Source: Mucor racemosus
Taxonomy: Eukaryota > Mucoromycota > Mucoromycetes > Mucorales > Mucoraceae
Assembly (NCBI GenBank): GCA_027405735.1
Contig: JAPEHQ010000017.1
Span: 689,501-753,500, forward strand
Direction of reading: 5' to 3'
DNA: 64,000 bases
Shown here: piece after piece, positions 51,876 through 61,729 of the stretch
How the letters are laid out: each line of letters opens with the position of its first letter
Position numbering within the stretch: the first letter of the stretch is position 1
Program-made: the position numbers and the translations under genes
Notes under the pieces: generated by a model
The model's input: only the letters and a program-made list of their open reading frames with translations
Told to the model about the DNA's origin: nothing
The model's database searches: none

Positions 51876-52520
51876 TGCAATAAAATTGAAATAATTTTAT
51901 AAAAATAAAAAATAAAAGCGTTGATAAATACAATTATAGTCTTTCCACGGTTTTATTGTGATTAAAAGAAATCTGAAGAAAAAGAGTGATATCTTCATAA
52001 AGTATGCTATATTTATAGGAATTGTAAAATAGTGGATGTTTGTGTGTTGATGCCTATTTTACAGGTGTTCAATCATAATGTCTTTTATTGACATTCTTTT
52101 ATAAGATACTTGGTTGAGATGTTGATACTTTGTTTGATATGATAGAATATCATTAGATGGATGTTGATCTTTCAACATTCCTGTTATAATTTAAATGCAA
52201 CTGAGCTTATTTTTATGGGATGTGATTCCTTATCTAGAATTACTGCAACTGCGATTTTATGAGCAGGAGTTTTGGAATATATTATTAATGCAAAATAAGT
52301 ACAGCTTTATATCATAGGTGTCGTGTTGTAGAAGGTTGTATTTTGATCAGGAATACTTCCTTTTACAGGCACCAGCAATATAGAGTTTCCTCGTTATGCT
52401 TATTGGGATCTGATTGGAACTCAGTCCTTATGGAGCGAGATTCAGGTACGAATCGAGATCAGTTATTTTTCTAAAATGACAATGGCGACTTTGGTCTATA
52501 AAAGGTGTCATTTCATTGCA
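51876..52520. mobile_element. Solo LTR-like insertion, family X copy 3 (645 bp)
   Basis: Starts TGCAATAAAATTG and ends TTTCATTGCA, flanked by ATGCT on both sides (51871-51875 and 52521-52525). The corresponding site in R copy 2 (near 32333) is empty and has a single ATGCT on the matching strand. Full-length direct match to 36389-37063. Confidence 0.75.
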
Positions 52521-53145
52521 ATGCTCATGGCCAGATTTTATTATTATGCACAAATAAAAACAATGATATGCTTATGGGCAATTCTACTATTATGCACACA
52601 TGGGATTAATGTCATGCACACGGACAGAATCTATAATTCTACACATACAGGCTTTTCGTTATGCTCGTGTGCAGTTTCTTTTGTTGCGCCCATGTGCATC
52701 TTGTTATCTTTTTAGCCATTATTCAGTGGGCGCAAGAACTCATCAGGCTATAGTGTGTAGCCCACCTGGGCATAACAAAATCATCTTGTGCAGCACAGGT
52801 CGGCCGTAGTGGCTTCTATATATAAATCCTTTAAATTTGTGGTTTTATGGACTTTTTTTGAATCCGGTTATATCATTTTATACTTTTCAAGTTAAATCCG
52901 TTATTATGCTAATGATGTTGTAGGTTGTATTTATGTTTTACATAAAATAAGCCTTTGAATAATTAATAGCAATACAGTCGAACCTTAATTTTTGTATGAA
53001 ATTTTGATACCTCCATCTTATGGCTGCTTGGGATATTTAAACAACCGCGTCCGGGCTGTCCGATAATTTTTTCTAAAAATTTAAAGCTTGGAAATATCAT
53101 TAGATGGCCGCTTCCGGCGATTGTTCGGCTTTTTTTTTGGAAGAG

Positions 53146-53270
53146 TGGCCCAATTTTCAAGGATAAAGCTGTTAATTTCACCTGCTTTTGAGTCTTTCGT
53201 GCTATATAATATAAACTTAGGAATAGGCAGAGTAATGCAACCAATTCATATCTATTTATCAGTGTTCAGG
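53146..53270 (+). repeat. Repeat family 1, copy d, right fragment
   Basis: Matches 17431-17560 and 39381-39510 (CCAATTTTCAAGG, TTTTGAGTCTTTCGTG). The central about 940 bases of the family are missing between this and 49921; repeat R occupies the place. Confidence 0.6.
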
Positions 53271-54551
53271 GCAAATATATTTGTAATTTGTTTAGCCTGA
53301 GATCAATATTCATCTGAAATCTGAACTAAAGTCGACTTAATCATAATTATGTATCCCTCAAGTTTTAAGTTGATATATACCACAGAACCATCATTAATTA
53401 AAAAATTTAAAATGATTCAAATATGTGAATATAAAGAAGTTTTAGAAGAGATTTGGCGTGATCTTTTGGATATTCAAGGGAGATATATATATCCAAAAAA
53501 GTTGCAATTCGGTTAAATGGTACATACCTCAATATCTGTTGTGTTTGCCAACATTTGCAAATTGTTTCCATAAAAGATTGTATATATATCAAATTTTAAA
53601 ACGATACTATAGTATGTTCGCAATACATGATACACAAACATGTCCATATGCAATAGGCCTCAATTACAAAGTTACAACTAAATCGTATCGCAATGTTTAC
53701 CCCTGAATCCAATCTAAGTTCAGATCCCGAATTGACAGTTGTCAATATTTTATTTACAAAATATCATAAAATACTTGATGAACTTGCTTTTTCCCAAAAG
53801 AAAAAATATAATAATTTTTGAAGCATGTTTTTATATATATAATTGATTTTATTTTTAGCTCGAATTTATTTGGCTGGTTGAAAATATACTTGAAAATCAA
53901 GAGTATTATTTTGAGTTTGTCCATTTTTGGAAGGTATCTAATACTATTAATTGCCAAAACGAAGGTTCGGAACAATTTTACAATATAAATCGTTTCGCGG
54001 GAAGTATTTTATTGGTTTGGGTGAGAAATGGTGAGTAGATGTCAATGTTTGATGTTGTAATGTAAAAAAAAAAAAACGAAAATATAGAATACACACGACC
54101 AAGATATCCATCAAAAAATGTATCGCTTTGTGAATGTATAATGTGTAACAGTGATTGAAATAAAGTGGCCTAGTAAGTAATGTAGTGTGATTAGACCACA
54201 TTATTCTCAAATACATTTTGAATTATACTTTTTCTCACTTTTTAATAACATTGAAAGCTAAAATATTCAGTATAGATACTTATCAATGTTTTCATTGAAG
54301 TGAACCACTTTCCTTTGAGATTAGATGCTCAATTTTTTCGAAATTACATCAAGAATGACAAGCTTTCAAGGGTAGATGATTGTTTGACGTCACGTAGGTC
54401 CTATTTCAGTTTGGGTTTGAATAAAAGTGAGTGTGGGGTGGGCGAGTTTGAAGGGGTAAAATAATAAAAATTTGTTTATTCTTGTTTTCTTCTCCTGTTA
54501 TCCATTAATTCCCAACCTTCACCCCCCTTCTCTTAAATAACACTTAATACA
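53271..54551. other. Gene-free region upstream of NDUFV2
   Basis: No gene supported; several short frames have no domain. The last 150 bases are pyrimidine-rich and should hold the NDUFV2 promoter. Confidence 0.4.
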
Positions 54552-55526
54552 ATGAACTCTATGCGTTCTCTTGTTCGTCAAGCTGCCAAGCCACTTGCAC
54601 GAAATGCTTTTGCCAAGCGTACCATCTTCTCTTCGCCTGCCTCTCTTTCAGATGCTCTCTTTGTGGTAAGAAGATTTGAAGATAATTCAAACAAACAATA
54701 TCAAATACTAATTTTTTTTTTCTAATTTTGTTTTTCCATTTACCATTCAATCATTAATTCAACATTTCATTTCATCAATTTAATCAAATCAATTATATAC
54801 ATCATAATCAACACATTTACAGCATCGCGATACAGCTGATAACAATGCCAATCTTCCTTTTGATTTCAATGATGATAACAAAAAGCGCATTACTGAAATT
54901 TTAAAGAAATACCCTGAACAATACAAGAAGGGTGCTATCATGCCTCTTTTGGATCTTGGTCAAAGACAAAATGGATTTACTTCTATTTCTGTCATGAATG
55001 AAGTTGCTCGTTTGTTAGAAGTCCCACCCATGCGTGTTTATGAGGTTGCTACCTTCTATACCATGTATAACCGTCAACCTGTTGGTAAATATTTCCTTCA
55101 GGTCTGTACAACAACTCCTTGTCAATTGGGTGGTTGTGGCTCAACAAAGATTTTGAATGCTGTCAAGGATAACCTCGGTATTCATGTTGGTGAGACTACC
55201 AAGGATGGTAAATTCACTTTAGTTGAAGTTGAATGTGCTGGTGCTTGTGTCAACGCTCCCGTTATGGCCATCAATGATGATTATTATGTAAGTTTTGGTT
55301 GATTAAACGTTATTTTTTGAAAAAAAATCTAATGCCATTTGAAATTACGTAGGAGGATTTGACACCAGAGACAACTGAAAAGCTTTTGGAAAACTTAAAG
55401 GCTGATAAGGCCATTACACCTGGACCTCAAAGTGGACGTCATACTTGTGAATATGCTCCTGGTGTTTATACTACATTGAATGAAGAGCCTTATGGTCCTG
55501 GTTTCAGAGTTCGTGATGATTTGTAA
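54552..55526 (+). CDS. NDUFV2: Complex I 24 kDa subunit (NDUFV2/NuoE)
   Basis: Exons 54552-54665, 54823-55287 and 55353-55526 make 250 residues. This is the N-module subunit of mitochondrial NADH:ubiquinone oxidoreductase that holds the [2Fe-2S] cluster N1a. The first about 30 residues form an Arg/Ser-rich, acid-free mitochondrial targeting sequence. Cluster ligands are visible as C-x4-C (C133, C138 in QVCTTTPC) and C-x3-C (C176, C180 in VECAGAC). Other family blocks are ATFYTMYNR and NAPVMAIND. Length fits the family. An intact complex I subunit indicates a respiring organism that kept complex I, unlike budding yeast. Confidence 0.96.
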
Positions 55527-55737
55527 TGAGATTTTTATATGTTATAGAATTAAAAAAAAAAAAAGGAAAAAAAAAAGTTGAAACGATTATAAATTCATGT
55601 AATTTTTATATTTATCATTTTAAGAAATATGTTTTATATTGATGTGATTTGTGGATAAATTGTTATATAATTGGGAACATTCTTTATTGTTGTGGAAGCT
55701 TGGTATGAAATAAAATCGGATATATGCATCAAATATT
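55527..55737. other. Convergent intergenic region, NDUFV2 / sphingoid-base kinase
   Basis: Short tail-to-tail spacer with A runs (55551-55577). It presumably contains both 3' ends. Confidence 0.5.
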
Positions 55738-57213
55738 TTAAATGAAGATAGTAAATGATGCTTTTTCAGTTGATGATTTCTCTACTTTTAAATGAAGAAT
55801 ACCCTTGGATGGCAAATCATGAATTTCACCGTCTAAGCATAGCTCGGCCTTGTCCTTGACACGCAATAGTAGTTCTGTTGCTTTAAAGTATTCTACACTT
55901 TCTGATTTGACATGATCACCACCTTGAAAAGCTGCAATACTTGCCTTGGTCAAAGTATCTCCATCGGCATCTCTGAGAATAACTACATCCATATCATTTG
56001 TAAGAGGTGATGCAAAAGGAGCAATCTTAAAACCCTTTTCTAAAGAATGCTGCTTACTGACAATAAAGTAAGTAAATTTTTTATCGTTTGCTAAAGCAAT
56101 AGTTTGCAATTGTTCATCAAATTGTTCATTTTCATGGTTGAATTTTTTTGCACCTTTCAAGACAAGTTCACCCTCATATTGCTGTAGAAACTTCAACAAA
56201 AACATAGCAACTAAAGAGAAACGTTTATTGCCCATGAAATAGCGAAGATATCTTGATTTGGATACGATTTGAGCATGAAATCCCCAGCTCATTACAACAA
56301 GCAAGCGAACAGGTTTTTTAATTGCATCGTATTCTACATGGTCTTGCCATTCTTCATCTTGTTGACTGTGACCAAATTTGACATCCATAAAGTAAAATGG
56401 TTTTTCATTTAGGCCCTTGATAATCTTGAGTGTTGCTTGCTCAACGCTTTCAATATTGAGTCCTAATGCGAATGCATTTCCTGACCCAGCAGGAATGACA
56501 GCTAGACGAAATTGACCATTAACTTTGTCAGTTGTAGCATCTGATAACCCATTTACAACTTCATGCAAAGTACCATCACCACCCATACTGATAATAATTG
56601 GAGCAGGTTCATTTGCTTCAGAGGTGGACAAGATACGTTGACCTAATGCTTCAGCTAAAGCACGAGTTTTTCCATCTCGCTCAGTTGTTATTTTGGTTAT
56701 ATTTGGTTCAGTAAATCCTGCAGTAATTAGCATTGGTTTCACTATTGTTTTCCAGTGAGTTTCTGCAAGTCGAAGTCCAGATGTCGGATTTAATACAACA
56801 ATAACCTTGGTTTTAGGTAAAGCCAAATGATGAGGTACAGCTTGCTTTTTGAATTGTGTTACAAACTCTGATATGGGCTCGGTTGCCGCAGCATGTTCTG
56901 TATCAATTTGATAATGCAATGTATTTAAAATCCATTTTGCTTCCTTTGGACGAATGTTGGTTAAAGTCTGGTTTTCATTCTCCTCGGTGCTTTCGGTTTG
57001 CAGATCTTGGATAGTTGCTGTGTGTATATCTAATTTATCGCCATGGTGGTCAATACTATAAATGAATTCGAAATCAATGGCTTCTGAATGATTTTGGTTA
57101 TTATCATCACTGTTGCTGTCGATTGATTCAATGATAAGTTTAGTATTTTCAATTATCAAACGCGTAGACTTCTGATTTTGACTTTTTACTGCAATAGAGA
57201 TAGACATGAGCAA
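55738..57213 (-). CDS. LCB4: Sphingoid long-chain-base kinase-like protein (DAGK domain)
   Basis: Single exon, 491 residues; the second ATG, two codons later (MSISIAV), is equally possible. The N-terminal about 110 residues form a PH-like region (RLIIENTKLIIES, then a Lys-Trp-containing helix). The diacylglycerol-kinase-type catalytic domain starts at about 134 (VIVVLNPTSG, 137-146). It has the nucleotide-binding SMGGDGTLHEVVNGL (209-223) and IPAGSGNAFA, and a C-terminal beta domain with CLDGE. Sphingosine/LCB kinases share this layout and make sphingoid base 1-phosphates at membranes. Orthology to Lcb4 rather than to another lipid kinase is inferred. Residues about 69-90 are encoded by the segment copied into the CWH43 fragment and at 62320. 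Confidence 0.85.
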   Translation of the reverse strand: MLMSISIAVKSQNQKSTRLIIENTKLIIESIDSNSDDNNQNHSEAIDFEFIYSIDHHGDKLDIHTATIQDLQTESTEENENQTLTNIRPKEAKWILNTLHYQIDTEHAAATEPISEFVTQFKKQAVPHHLALPKTKVIVVLNPTSGLRLAETHWKTIVKPMLITAGFTEPNITKITTERDGKTRALAEALGQRILSTSEANEPAPIIISMGGDGTLHEVVNGLSDATTDKVNGQFRLAVIPAGSGNAFALGLNIESVEQATLKIIKGLNEKPFYFMDVKFGHSQQDEEWQDHVEYDAIKKPVRLLVVMSWGFHAQIVSKSRYLRYFMGNKRFSLVAMFLLKFLQQYEGELVLKGAKKFNHENEQFDEQLQTIALANDKKFTYFIVSKQHSLEKGFKIAPFASPLTNDMDVVILRDADGDTLTKASIAAFQGGDHVKSESVEYFKATELLLRVKDKAELCLDGEIHDLPSKGILHLKVEKSSTEKASFTIFI

Positions 57214-57640
57214 ATAAGATGTACAAATGGTAAAGACAAGAGAAAGGTTTTCAATAAAAACTTGGATGTTAAAGAAACCAAAGGATCAAGCGGAATTTGA
57301 AGCATTCAATCACAAAATCGTAAACATCAATGGTGTAATTGATATGATGTGCAAACAGCTGAATATCTATGCGTATCTGATGTGGTACTGATTGTATTAA
57401 TAAGTCGTTTTCAGCCCATAATCATTGCATTAGTGCGCCCCGTGTCGTTGTTAAGTTGCAAAAACCGGAAAAATATCGGCATCGCATTCGATATAGTTGA
57501 GAAAATATCACTAATGAGAGCATGTGAAACACTTTGGCTATGTCTGTTGAAGATAATTAAGGGTTAGTATGTAAATATTTTGATAAGAAAAACCGGAAAT
57601 AGCCACAAAAGAATTCATCTTGATTTATACTAAAATAAAT
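57214..57640. promoter_or_regulatory. Upstream region of the sphingoid-base kinase gene
   Basis: Contains the promoter of the minus-strand kinase. The plus-strand frame at 57349-57567 has no domain and no support as a gene. Confidence 0.4.
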
Positions 57641-57685
57641 AATCTACTTACCTGCTTGCAAACATTCGAGAATTTGCACTCGATA

Positions 57686-57747
57686 AAGATCTGCAAACGA
57701 AAGCACCAAGGAGAATGAAAATCAGATTTTAACCAACATTCGTCCAA
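57686..57747 (+). repeat. Inverted copy of a sphingoid-base kinase gene segment
   Basis: About 62 bases match the coding strand of the neighbouring kinase gene (56946-57008 as reverse complement) with about three substitutions and one missing base. It replaces the expected 3' end of the CWH43 fragment, which runs into it and stops. A third, partly overlapping piece lies at 62320-62370. Confidence 0.85.
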
Positions 57748-58892
57748 GACCACGGAAATTAGCATATTTACACCAACAATCCCAATCAGTAGGATCAATA
57801 TCATTAATATTACCGCCATCAAACAAAAGATGATAGATTTCTTGGCCAAGTTTTGTAACAACATAACCCAAAGAAAAAAATAGATTAAGACTTGTACGCA
57901 TAATGCGAGCTAATTCAGTAGTTTGTTGGATTCTGTCATTATAATTTTCGTCTTGACCATTATGACTAATAATGATATCAACAAGTTGACCATATACATC
58001 TAATGTAGCATGAATATCGCAAGCAAGTTCACTTACAGATGAGGGTAAAAGATGGTGTTCTGCTTTGAGAATGGGGAATTTGGAAAGCATTAAATAATCT
58101 TAGGTATGTTTCATACTGGCAGGACCGAAATCAACATAATAACCCAATTCTTCAGCAATCGATTGGGCCCAATCATGGTTACCTATAATGATTCTCATAA
58201 TATCTGATCCAAGCAAACCTAAGGGAGCAAAATAAGTCGATTTTTCTTTGCATAAATCATCAAACTCAAAACTTACCAACAAAATCTAATTCTAAATCAC
58301 GGATAGTGTCACGCATACGATCTTCACTAGCCCATATATCATTATCAAGAGCAAATAACAGAGAACCGAAGCCAGAGGCAGCCAAAAATGAGCTACCAAA
58401 TTGTTTAGTGGCATTGACGTCTAATAAAGAGCTCAAATCCTTTCCATTCTCGGTAGTTTGACGAACTGATTCATTGCGAATTAAAATCTCGGCACAAGCA
58501 ACAATGCCTAAAACAATACCAGCATCATTCCAACCACCATTAATCTTATTCATAATAGACCAGATAGGATTTTCAGTAAACCAAGCCATTTTAACAACGC
58601 AATGCATGATTAAACCAAGACCCCAAATCAAATACGAACGCTCTAAATCACCAGTATGCTTATTTGATCCAATTCAATGAGCAATCCAAGTTGTTAAACT
58701 CAAACCAACACCAATGGCGGTCATTGATAAACGCCATACGGGACCTACTTTAAGATAGGAAGCAACGCCAATCAAGGGTAAAAAGTGGAAAGCACCACGA
58801 TATCTGGGAACGAAACGTCTCAATAGAGCAATTCCAAGGACAACTGGCATCAATGTAATGAATAAAAAGGCCTTAAATCCAGAAATGCCCAT
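57722..58892 (-). pseudogene. CWH43: CWH43 C-terminal region, decayed fragment
   Basis: Read on the minus strand from 58892 (MGISGFKAF). The text fits the membrane and C-terminal phosphatase-like parts of Cwh43, which puts ceramide on GPI anchors. Landmarks are PRYRGAFHFLP, LERSYLIWGLGL, IIGNHDWAQSIAEELGYYVDFGP, LSKFPILKAEHHLLPS, SHNGQ and TTELARIMRTS. A plausible intron (CCTTAG acceptor) removes the non-matching text before GLLGSDIMR. Breaks: a TGA at 58674-58676 inside one continuous frame; a TAA at 58100-58102 exactly where the family has Trp (KHTW..); no N-terminal half upstream; and the 3' end fused to an inverted kinase-gene piece. A TA-flanked MITE lies 4 bases upstream. It is a pseudogene fragment unless the stops are sequencing errors. 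Confidence 0.8.
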
Positions 58893-58896
58893 ATTA

Positions 58897-59131
58897 GGGT
58901 GGCCAAAGTATTGTCGGTTTTTTTTTGTCGTTTTTTTTCTCAATTTTGATTGGTCAATAAAGCGACAAAAAATGTGAAAAAACGACAACCTCAAGAGGTT
59001 GTCGTTTTTTTCAAAAATTTGTCGAATTTATGAAAAGGTGATATTTGTGCCTATCTAATGAATACAAGAAAATGTAATTTTTTGGAAAAAAAAAAATCGA
59101 CAAAAAAAAATCGACAATACTTTGGCCACCC
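58897..59131. mobile_element. TA-flanked MITE, 235 bp, with central palindrome
   Basis: Termini GGGTGGCCAAAGTATTGTCG are perfectly inverted over about 20 bases. They continue as T-rich blocks separated by GTCG. TA flanks both ends (58895-58896 and 59132-59133), the Tc1/mariner-type target duplication. A near-central perfect palindrome (arms of 16 at 58977-58992 and 58995-59010) could form a cruciform. No coding capacity. It sits in the 5' part of the CWH43 fragment. Confidence 0.85.
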
Positions 59132-59187
59132 TATATACCAAAGAGGGAAATACCTATGAAACATCAGGTAAATAAACGGTTTGTCCC

Positions 59188-59190
<3 letters not shown>

Positions 59191-59234
<44 letters not shown>
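59191..59234. repeat. Poly-A homopolymer, 44 bases
   Basis: An uninterrupted A run of 44 (poly-T in the sense of CWH43). The true length may differ because of polymerase or assembly slippage. Confidence 0.9.
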
Positions 59235-59238
<4 letters not shown>

Positions 59239-60360
59239 AAAAGAGTTATATTTTGCCTTAAACCAAATTTATTTTGCATTCAACTTTACAAATCTAATGT
59301 AAACCATGCACGTTTTATTATTATCATTATTGTTTGCATTGATGATTAGACATAAGTTTACTTTTAAGAGAGTTATCAAGCTCTGAAAGCATGATTTCAC
59401 AATAGTAAAATCGAATTCAAACGTCGATTTCGCATCATGATCGCCAGATCCTGAAAAATGGCATTTTGGAAAAAAAAATACTCTTTCGTGTATTTCTCCA
59501 GAAATTATTAATTAAAGCTGCAAACTATATTAAGAGTTATAAATAGAGTCTTAAGTTCTGCATCGAATGGTGGTATTTTTTTATAATTTTTTCACCAAAA
59601 TATTTGCACAATTTGAGAAAATAAAAAAAACAGTTTTATCCACAAAAGTCTATTTTATAAATAATTAGCAAACAAATAAATGCTTATATATGGTGTAGGG
59701 GAAAAATACGGTCATTTTGAGCTTAGGAAAGCTATAGTAAAAAATCCTGTTTTCGGGGTCAAAACGTCAATTGTACGATTTTTGTCGATTTTTGCCTGTA
59801 TCTGTAAGGGTTTGGAGGTCGATCCACATCATGTTTTTTATCACCAAAAAAAAACTGATATTAAAATGAAGCAACATGGTACTTGATCCAAGAAATAGTT
59901 TGAGCATAATTTGAGCTTCAGATTTGTGTAAAAAGTGAATAAAACAATTCTTTAAAAATATCGCCTTTTTGTGTATTTTGACATAAATGTGCTTAATTGA
60001 GGATAAATTTTGTATAATTCAGACGTATTTATGTATCTGGACTTGTTCATTTGGGCATGGATTAGTGTAAAATGTTGATATTTTATTTTATTTTGTATTA
60101 AATCGCCTATTTTTATGGCTGCAACATAATGCAGTTATTGTAGCTCAAAGGGCAATTGAGACAATAACTTGCTATAATCACTTTAATAAGTATGTAGGTT
60201 TTGATCGCTATTGTAAGGTTGATCAATAAACTCTATTTTCAACATTTGCATTACTTAAAATTTATAAATTCTTTATTCTATAACGTGTACAAATACGCTT
60301 AGTATTCTTAATGTGATAACCCGTGCTTTATGATTTATTATGAATTTAATATTATAAACA
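59235..60360. other. Gene-free stretch
   Basis: No gene recognised. The expected N-terminal half of CWH43 is not detectable here on the minus strand. AT-rich. Confidence 0.4.
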
Positions 60361-60364
60361 AGAT

Positions 60365-60680
60365 TCAATTGCAATGCAACATATATATGTAGACTTTAAA
60401 AACAGATACTGCAATAAGCATAACAAATTTAAAAAGAATCAATTTATTGGTTTTTTTTTTTGTCTTCTTGATCTTGGCTTTATCATCAGTATCATCATTA
60501 TCATCATTATCATCATCAACTTTTCTTTTTACACCGACAATAGGCGCCTTTGTTAAACGAGCAGCAGTAGAACATTCTACCTCTTTCAATATCAATGTGA
60601 TATTGAGTTGATTTTTTATAACAAACTCTTTCACCTTCTCAGCTTTTGAGAGCTTTTTGTATGTCGCATTTTTGACGCCT
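60365..60680 (-). CDS. Unrecognised charged reading frame, possible exon
   Basis: On the minus strand an open stretch encodes a helical, charged segment (YKKLSKAEKVKEFVIKNQL, then STAARLTKAPIVGVKRK). An Asp-rich run and a Lys-rich nuclear-localisation-like tail (KKTKKKTNK) follow. A plausible splice acceptor (CTACAAG) precedes it. It might be a downstream exon of the gene at 60850-61254, but that gene has a stop just before its donor-like GTAAG. I do not recognise the family, and its status as a gene is uncertain. Confidence 0.35.
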
Positions 60681-60681
60681 T

Positions 60682-60733
60682 GTAGCAGTAGTAGTAGCAG
60701 TAGAAGCAGCAGCAACAGCAGCAGCAGTAGTAC
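60682..60733. repeat. Trinucleotide (CAG/TAG) tract
   Basis: Imperfect run of AGC/AGT triplets, read as poly-Leu on the minus strand. A C10 run follows nearby at 60751-60760. Confidence 0.85.
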
Positions 60734-60849
60734 TGTATTATATATATGAACCCCCCCCCCACAGTTGCCTCCTACCTACAATAAAGTAAAAATACAGTTA
60801 ATACATGTATATTATTGTCATATGTTACATTATATAGTAAACTTACCAA

Positions 60850-61254
60850 CTACTCGAATCTATCAAAGTATCTAAGCTCTCCAATTCTTGTACTTTCGTC
60901 GTCGCGATGGAAGAGACAGACTTCCACCGAGTTATTAAAATGAACATGTCGTTGAAGTGGACTATTGTACACTTCTGTATCCTCCAACCCCACTGTGTCC
61001 TGGGATGAACCCATAGGGACAGTGTCATCGGAGGATACCGACATGTTGTCATAAATAGGCACGGATGGCAAGCTGATTGATGATGATGGCGGTGGAGGGG
61101 AAGGTGATGAGGCGACGATTGGTGGAGGTGTGGGGAGGGAGACAGAAGGAGAGATAAGGAGAGAGAGTGGAATGGAGGAGGGGAGAGAAGAAAAGACAGG
61201 CATAGAGACAGGAAGAGAGACAGGAAGAGAGAGTGGACTAGAGGAGAGCTTCAT
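60850..61254 (-). CDS. Low-complexity protein with a PP1-docking-like RVxF motif
   Basis: Single frame of 134 residues. The first about 70 are Ser/Pro/Leu low-complexity text from a purine-rich minisatellite-like DNA tract. The C-terminal half contains RHVHF, a fit to the RVxF docking motif for protein phosphatase 1, followed by VEVCLF and RIGELRYFDRF. PPP1R15/GADD34-type regulators have a similar RVxF...V.V...R.G...DRF layout, but the match is short and weak. A stop lies just before a GTAAG that looks like a splice donor, so a longer spliced product is conceivable. Function unproven. Confidence 0.5.
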   Translation of the reverse strand: MKLSSSPLSLPVSLPVSMPVFSSLPSSIPLSLLISPSVSLPTPPPIVASSPSPPPPSSSISLPSVPIYDNMSVSSDDTVPMGSSQDTVGLEDTEVYNSPLQRHVHFNNSVEVCLFHRDDESTRIGELRYFDRFE

Positions 61255-61729
61255 GGTACCGACACATCAAGACAAACAGAATGAGTTCCCTTCTGCTGTC
61301 TAGATGGTGGCTGCTCATCAAGCTAATCCTCTTCCTTTCTCTTTCAGCTAGGAGAAGGAACATACTATATATGGCAACGATTAGACGCAAATTACAAAAA
61401 AATTGAACGTTTACATTTGATAGATACTTACATCATATGTAGTTCCAGATCTTAATTGCATTTTTAAGCTTTAAATTTATATTTAAATCGATAGAGTTTA
61501 TGGTAAAAGAAGGCAGTAAAAGACTTGTTTTTGATGAAAAAAGAGAACAAAGAGAAAGAAAAAGGATTTACAACAACTATCAGCTTAAATACGTTGAATA
61601 CCATGCCATGACAGTTTAGTTTGGCGTATACCATTTTCTCTATATACAAAAATCGTTTCCCGTATACGTTATTTAGTTTATTTAACTCATCACAAAAAAC
61701 AAAGCAACTCAAGATAACTTTTTTTTTAT
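61255..61729. other. Gene-free stretch
   Basis: Contains the presumptive promoter of the minus-strand gene at 60850-61254. The frame at 61464-61712 has no recognised domain. Confidence 0.4.

Larger units (their letters stand above)
49922..53145 (-). repeat. Repeat R, copy 3 (inverted)
   Basis: Inverted relative to copies 1 and 2: 49925-50697 matches 28140-27360, and 50930-53145 matches 33290-31310. It is interrupted by two LTR-like insertions (50698-50917 and 51876-52520). The dynein-like end present in copies 1 and 2 is absent, so it is truncated on that side. Confidence 0.85.

Noticed and set aside
57349..57567. 72-residue plus-strand frame between the kinase gene and the CWH43 fragment
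   Set aside because: Hydrophobic text without a family match; it lies in the presumed promoter of the kinase gene.
58674..58994. 106-residue frame starting inside the MITE as an alternative CWH43 start
   Set aside because: The first about 34 residues are encoded by the MITE terminus and interior, so this start is an accident of insertion.
60682..60733. Poly-Leu run as a signal peptide or membrane segment
   Set aside because: It is the translation of an unstable trinucleotide tract and probably lies in an intron or untranslated DNA.
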